Assembly: GCA_028065135.1 (NCBI GenBank)
Contig: JAPTWR010000127.1
Span: 1-8,692 of the forward strand
Length of the DNA: 8,692 nucleotides
DNA from: Acidithiobacillus sp.
GTDB taxonomy: Bacteria > Pseudomonadota > Gammaproteobacteria > Acidithiobacillales > Acidithiobacillaceae
Direction: 5' to 3'
In this document: positions 5,486-8,692 of the stretch, piece after piece
Position numbering within the stretch: the stretch's first letter is position 1
Layout: each line of letters starts with the position of its first letter
The notes under the pieces: generated by a model
The model's input: only the letters and a program-made list of their open reading frames with translations
What the model was told of the DNA's origin: nothing
The model's database searches: none
Program-made: the position numbers and the translations under genes

Positions 5486-5737
5486 TCAGAGGTTACTGTT
5501 ACGGCCCTGATGGTAGCCCTCGCTGCGTGCGCGGGCCATGTCGCTAGCACTGTATCCTTTGAATGCAAGACCACTAAAATCTGCCTTGTGGGGCACGAGC
5601 ATGAAGTACAGAGCGCCCATCACAACCGGGCCGATCACGGTAAGGTACACCAAATCCGTCCCGATAAAGGGAATTGCCAGCGTGATTGGCGAAAACGCCA
5701 TCGCCAGTATCCAGAAAATGAATATCTTGAGCTTCAC
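5486..5737 (-). CDS. Small two-helix membrane protein of unknown function
   Basis: I do not recognise this protein. From GTG 5737 it is 83 aa: a basic start (MKLK), a hydrophobic helix at about 5-25, a second at about 27-49, then a polar tail with GYSASDMARARSEGYHQ ending at residue 83. The GTG is chosen because GGAGG lies 7 nt upstream; the frame stays open to ATG 5770, but neither upstream ATG has a good ribosome site. It lies 69 bp after trbL and is followed by the terminator, so it is probably the last gene of the trbJ-trbL unit. The position and size recall small accessory or entry-exclusion proteins of conjugative elements. It has no lipobox cysteine, unlike TrbK, so that name is not used. 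Confidence 0.72.
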   Translation of the reverse strand: MKLKIFIFWILAMAFSPITLAIPFIGTDLVYLTVIGPVVMGALYFMLVPHKADFSGLAFKGYSASDMARARSEGYHQGRNSNL

Positions 5738-5806
5738 GGCCCCACCTCCATTCATCAGACTCAACCCCACCGCTTCTTGCCTATAGCGCGGATTGTCTCG
5801 TCGCCG

Positions 5807-7342
5807 CTACTCGCTGTGCTTCAAGCCGAACCCATTCGCTTGTACACCCACTTTGCTCTCCTCTCCGGGCGACAGGATTTTTTCTGCAACACCATGTATG
5901 GCGGTAAGGTTTTTATGCTGTTTCATCATTCTCTCCGCCAGCGACATAGGCTTGTCCTGCCCTTCGCCAGTGGCACCGCTCCGCTCCGCAGCGGGTGCCG
6001 CTCGCCTGGTCTCCGCCACACCGGAAGGTCCCGCGTTCTGCAGGGAATCCAGCTTAGGCGGCAGCACCGTGTTTTCGGGAAGCCCAGACGGTTCCGGTGG
6101 TGGTGGCGGGGCCTGTACGGCGTTCGCCATACCGGCATCCGCCGCACCGGATAGCGAGCCCGCCTCACCGGCGCCCAAGGCCGTTCCACCAGCCCCCGCA
6201 GCACCACCGGCTGCACCGGACAGCGCACCCGCTTCGCCAATCCCAGCGGCTGCGGCTTCCGCGCCCGTCAAAACCCCAGTGCCCGCGCCCGCTCCGGCGG
6301 CGCCCAAAGCGGCACCGCCCGTAGCCAGGGCCGCGGCTCCGAGCGCGGCGGCCGCCACACCACTGGAGATCAACTCACCACCGGACATTGTGGACCCGCC
6401 CGTCAGGACGCTGGCCGCGATGCCGGGCAGCTTCTTCGCCATCCAGGCAATCAGCAACACAAAAATGAGCACATTGGCATAAGCCGAAAGCGTGGTCCCG
6501 ATATTGGTCCCGCCAGATTGTTTCACGCCGTTCAGCAGATTGGTAATGATGGACGAAGAATGGTTCTCGATGAAGGCAATCCAAATCACGAGGACCATGA
6601 ACCGGATGCCCACGGACAGCGCGTACTTGAGGTACCCTTCCGTGTGCTGCACGGTCCAGCGGCTACCCGCAAAGCCCATCATGATGATGCCCACGGACGC
6701 CACCAGGGCGGCCTCCAACTGGATGGCCAGATACTCCAGCGCCAGATAGATCAGGGCCAGAATAGCGATGATCCCGACGACCATCCCGACAAACGCACCC
6801 AGGATGGTGGAGATCAGGGTTTTCCCGCCGGAAGAGACCAGATCCCAGACATACTTGATGGCTCCGCCCGTACCGCTCTGCACCGGCCCCTGGACACAAG
6901 CCGTGAAAATCTTGCCGCCGGTTCCGAGTATCCAGTCGAGGCTCGTATGCGGCTGCCCGGCGGCGGCGACACCGGATGCCTTGAACCCATCGATGACCCA
7001 GCCAATCAGCTCATGCCCGTTGAGCAGGATGGTAAAAAACACCCCAATGGTGATGAGCTTCTTGATGAAGGACGTGAACACTTCGTGTACGTCCTTTCCG
7101 CCGATGAGCCATTGGGCCACCAAGTAGACGAAGTCCACGCCGAATAGCGTGTAGAAAATTCCTTCGGCAACGCTTTTCAGGGAACCGTACCACCCCGTTG
7201 TGGCGCTGATAAACGTATTGGTAATGCCGCTGGCCCCAGACGTGCCCGCGAAGGCGTCCGGCGCGGCGAGGAGGAGCAGCGCCAGTAATACCCAGGGTGC
7301 GAGGGCTTTGCGCCCTGCCAGGGGCCAAGGTCGTCTGTGCAT
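5807..7342 (-). CDS. trbL: TrbL, polytopic inner-membrane transfer protein (VirB6-like)
   Basis: TrbL is the inner-membrane polytopic component of the mating-pair channel. This 511-aa protein has a hydrophobic N-terminal segment (about 14-32, signal-like, ending DAFAGT) and FGVDFVYLVAQWLIGGKDVHE (67-87), which resembles the conserved first TrbL loop. Hydrophobic helices lie at about 60-80, 92-117, 178-203, 205-225, 243-260 and 287-303. After LPGIAASVLTGGSTMSGGEL the tail becomes Ala/Gly-rich (about 325-407), then has a Pro-run (412-416) and a charged end with SLAERMMKQHK. ATG 7342 has GGGAGGGG 6 nt upstream inside the trbJ stop region; the two genes are one base apart. The variable low-complexity tail is common in TrbL. 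A 69-bp repeat contributes to it. Confidence 0.92.
   Translation of the reverse strand: MHRRPWPLAGRKALAPWVLLALLLLAAPDAFAGTSGASGITNTFISATTGWYGSLKSVAEGIFYTLFGVDFVYLVAQWLIGGKDVHEVFTSFIKKLITIGVFFTILLNGHELIGWVIDGFKASGVAAAGQPHTSLDWILGTGGKIFTACVQGPVQSGTGGAIKYVWDLVSSGGKTLISTILGAFVGMVVGIIAILALIYLALEYLAIQLEAALVASVGIIMMGFAGSRWTVQHTEGYLKYALSVGIRFMVLVIWIAFIENHSSSIITNLLNGVKQSGGTNIGTTLSAYANVLIFVLLIAWMAKKLPGIAASVLTGGSTMSGGELISSGVAAAALGAAALATGGAALGAAGAGAGTGVLTGAEAAAAGIGEAGALSGAAGGAAGAGGTALGAGEAGSLSGAADAGMANAVQAPPPPPEPSGLPENTVLPPKLDSLQNAGPSGVAETRRAAPAAERSGATGEGQDKPMSLAERMMKQHKNLTAIHGVAEKILSPGEESKVGVQANGFGLKHSE
6141..6238. repeat. Imperfect 69-bp-offset direct repeat inside trbL
   Basis: The 29 bases from 6141 and from 6210 match at 23 positions. 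They encode the related peptides GEAGSLSGAAD and GEAGALSGAAG of the TrbL Ala/Gly-rich tail, 23 codons apart. This suggests past slippage or duplication that lengthened the tail while keeping frame. Confidence 0.6.
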
Positions 7343-7343
7343 T

Positions 7344-8117
7344 TCAATCCCCTCCCAGAGTCTGGGTCAGGGTGTTCAGTGTGCCGCCCGAAGCGCTCAC
7401 CGCGGGCTGCGGGTTGGTGCCATTGCCATACAAGGCCTGAGTGGCCTCCTGGTTCGCGGCAACCTGGCTGGTCTGGTAGGCCAGCTGGTTTTTCCGCCAT
7501 TCCATTTCGGCCGATGCTTCCGTATTGGCGGTCTGCTGCATCTGGGTCAGTGCCGATACGGTGGCCTGCCCGGCTTCCACGGCTCCCTGCAGCAGGGCAT
7601 TGCGGCTTTGCGGGTTCTGCAAGGCCTGACTGATGGCCTGCTCCGCCTGCGCCTGGGTGGCGAAGGCGTCCGGGTTCAGGTTCGCGGCCTGGATCGCCGT
7701 ATTCAGCGCGTTGTTGAGCCCGGTCGTGATGCTTTCGTATTTTTGGGTATATTCGTCCGTGAGCTGCGGGTTGAAGCTCGCATTGATGTTCTGGAACTGG
7801 TTGGCGAGATTCATGGCGTTTGTACCCAACTGCTGGGCCTGCCCCACCAGTCCGTAAAGCTGGTCGATGGGCTGCATGATTTGCCCGATCATGGATTGAG
7901 GCAGCGTGGTCATGTTCTGGATCATGTTTTCGTACTGCTCGATCTGTGTCACCACCTCTTGAGCCTGCTTCCCCAACTGTTCCCCCGCCGTCGCCTCCTG
8001 AACGATCTGTTCCGGCAGGGTTGCGCCGCCCGTCATTGCACCGCCAGCGAGCGCGGGAACCGGCGCGATGATCGCCACCAGCATCAAAAGGGCACCGCGA
8101 ATCTGCATTTTTTTCAC
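7344..8117 (-). CDS. trbJ: TrbJ, periplasmic VirB5-like mating-pair formation protein
   Basis: TrbJ/VirB5 proteins are exported and help pilus assembly and cell contact. From GTG 8117 the product is 257 aa: a basic start (MKKMQIR), a hydrophobic core and a signal-peptidase-like site PALA/GG at about residue 24. The remainder is mostly helical and Gln/Asn/Ala-rich, with coiled-coil-like segments such as AQEVVTQIEQYENMIQNM and NALNTAIQAANLNPDAFATQ, the pattern of TrbJ. The GTG has AAGGAGGA 7-8 nt upstream; the frame is open to TTG 8138, but that start would place seven extra charged residues ahead of the signal peptide and lies over the stop of the preceding gene. The last codons GGA GGG GAT supply the trbL ribosome site. 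Placement directly before trbL supports the name. Confidence 0.88.
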   Translation of the reverse strand: MKKMQIRGALLMLVAIIAPVPALAGGAMTGGATLPEQIVQEATAGEQLGKQAQEVVTQIEQYENMIQNMTTLPQSMIGQIMQPIDQLYGLVGQAQQLGTNAMNLANQFQNINASFNPQLTDEYTQKYESITTGLNNALNTAIQAANLNPDAFATQAQAEQAISQALQNPQSRNALLQGAVEAGQATVSALTQMQQTANTEASAEMEWRKNQLAYQTSQVAANQEATQALYGNGTNPQPAVSASGGTLNTLTQTLGGD

Positions 8118-8134
8118 GGTAAGGTCCTCCTTCT

Positions 8135-8692
8135 TCAATTCCCGTTGGCCTGGATGATCTGCATGATCTGCTGGACCTCCTGGTCATACTGTTCCAGGGG
8201 CGCGGTGATCGGGGCCATGTAGCCGGCGATACCGGTCTCGTCCGTCGCCAGGGCGGCTACCAACCGCTCGCGGGTTAGGTTGACGCCTCCGTCGCCAAAG
8301 CCCGCAAATATGCCCGGAGCCGTCCAGGTACTCCCGGACTCCAGGGGCTGAACTACCTGCCCCAGAGACGGTTCATCCGCCAACGCCTGTTGTACCGCCT
8401 GCAATACGGGTGCTTTCAGCGGCAGGGTCGGCAAACTGCCCGTGCCCGTAGGGCAGATATCCACCAGGCGGGTGATCTGGGAATCCGGGGCTATGCCATC
8501 AAACCAGCCGATGGGCGCTCCATCGTTTGGCCCGGCCACATACTGCGCCCGGGCCAGATTCGGGGCGTCTCCAATCCCAGCCTCCCACTGCGTAATGGGC
8601 AAAGGCTGCAAACTGCTGTTGGGACCGATGGCGTTGCTCAGTTGCGTTGCCGTGGTATTCAACAGCGTGGACAGATCGTTCAGAGACGCCAA
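8135..8692 (-). CDS. Unrecognised protein preceding trbJ (5' end beyond window)
   Basis: An open frame enters at the right edge and continues 185 codons to TGA 8135, 17 bp before trbJ. The edge codon happens to be TTG; no upstream sequence is available, so the true start is unknown. I do not recognise the family. The visible part has no membrane helix, a single Cys (VDICPTG), many Pro/Gly/Asn residues with aromatic patches (ITQWEAGIGDAP, IGWFDGIAP, TWTAPGIFAGFGDGG), and ends in a helix EQYDQEVQQIMQIIQ that resembles the helical segments of TrbJ. In IncP/Ti operons trbE precedes trbJ; this is not TrbE (no ATPase motifs). Close linkage to trbJ suggests an exported accessory transfer protein. 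The coding status is well supported; the function is unknown. Confidence 0.8.
   Translation of the reverse strand: MASLNDLSTLLNTTATQLSNAIGPNSSLQPLPITQWEAGIGDAPNLARAQYVAGPNDGAPIGWFDGIAPDSQITRLVDICPTGTGSLPTLPLKAPVLQAVQQALADEPSLGQVVQPLESGSTWTAPGIFAGFGDGGVNLTRERLVAALATDETGIAGYMAPITAPLEQYDQEVQQIMQIIQANGN

Noticed and set aside
5486..5737. Naming the small membrane protein TrbK
   Set aside because: TrbK is a lipoprotein between trbJ and trbL; this protein has no lipobox cysteine, has two membrane helices and follows trbL.
5738..5770. ATG 5770 or ATG 5755 as start of the small membrane protein
   Set aside because: Neither has a Shine-Dalgarno; the GGAGG between them and GTG 5737 fits only the GTG.
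5135..6154. Plus-strand frame of 339 codons spanning higB, the terminator and the trbL 3' end
   Set aside because: It runs across a terminator, an operator and parts of three genes on the other strand, which a real gene would not do; the composition is typical of GC-rich antisense frames.
8118..8138. TTG 8138 as start of trbJ
   Set aside because: It lies on the stop of the preceding gene with no ribosome site, whereas GTG 8117 has AAGGAGGA at good spacing and gives a clean signal peptide.
7177..8222. Long alternative frames opposite and within trbJ (both strands)
   Set aside because: TrbJ in its own frame has a signal peptide, ribosome site and family-like helices; the others have Arg/Gly/Pro-rich sequence without motifs.

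Overview
The window is one block of co-oriented genes, all on the minus strand, from the conjugation/maintenance region of a plasmid or integrative conjugative element in a GC-rich Gram-negative bacterium. The backbone is an IncP/Ti-type (Trb, MPF_T) type IV secretion system. The proteobacterial assignment rests on the outer-membrane complex proteins (VirB9/TrbG, VirB10/TrbI) and signal peptides. An Acidithiobacillus-like or other gamma/betaproteobacterial host is plausible, but the sequence does not prove it. No rRNA, tRNA, CRISPR array or insertion sequence was seen.

Read in the direction of transcription (high to low coordinates), the layout is as follows. An unrecognised protein of at least 185 aa runs off the right edge (8692-8135). 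It is followed by trbJ (8117-7344), trbL (7342-5807) and a small two-helix membrane protein (5737-5486). A strong intrinsic terminator sits at 5456-5437. Next is a HigB-HigA toxin-antitoxin pair (5322-5020 and 5004-4633) with its own palindromic operator/promoter. A 199-bp intergenic control region (4632-4434) contains a perfect DnaA-box match and a 12-bp motif that recurs upstream of parA. Then come trbF (4433-3753), trbG (3740-2652) and trbI (2640-1339). Last are a small putative ribbon-helix-helix protein (1342-1064), a parA-type ATPase (987-124) and the start of a ParB-like gene (127-1) cut by the left edge.

TrbJ, TrbL, TrbF, TrbG and TrbI are the mating-pair-formation and channel parts: surface/pilus-associated, inner-membrane pore, inner-membrane scaffold, outer-membrane ring and envelope-spanning component. 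TrbK and TrbH, which separate some of these genes in IncP plasmids, are absent between them. The toxin-antitoxin pair sits in the middle of the transfer operon. The partition genes are joined to the 3' end of the operon by 4-bp GTGA stop/start overlaps (trbI/92-aa gene and parA/parB). DNA-binding proteins from the partition end could therefore act on the sites shared by the parA and trbF upstream regions, linking inheritance to transfer; this is inference.

Several starts were moved from the longest open frame to the codon with a good Shine-Dalgarno: GTG 2640 for trbI, GTG 5737 for the small membrane protein and GTG 8117 for trbJ. No gap between genes exceeds 200 bp.
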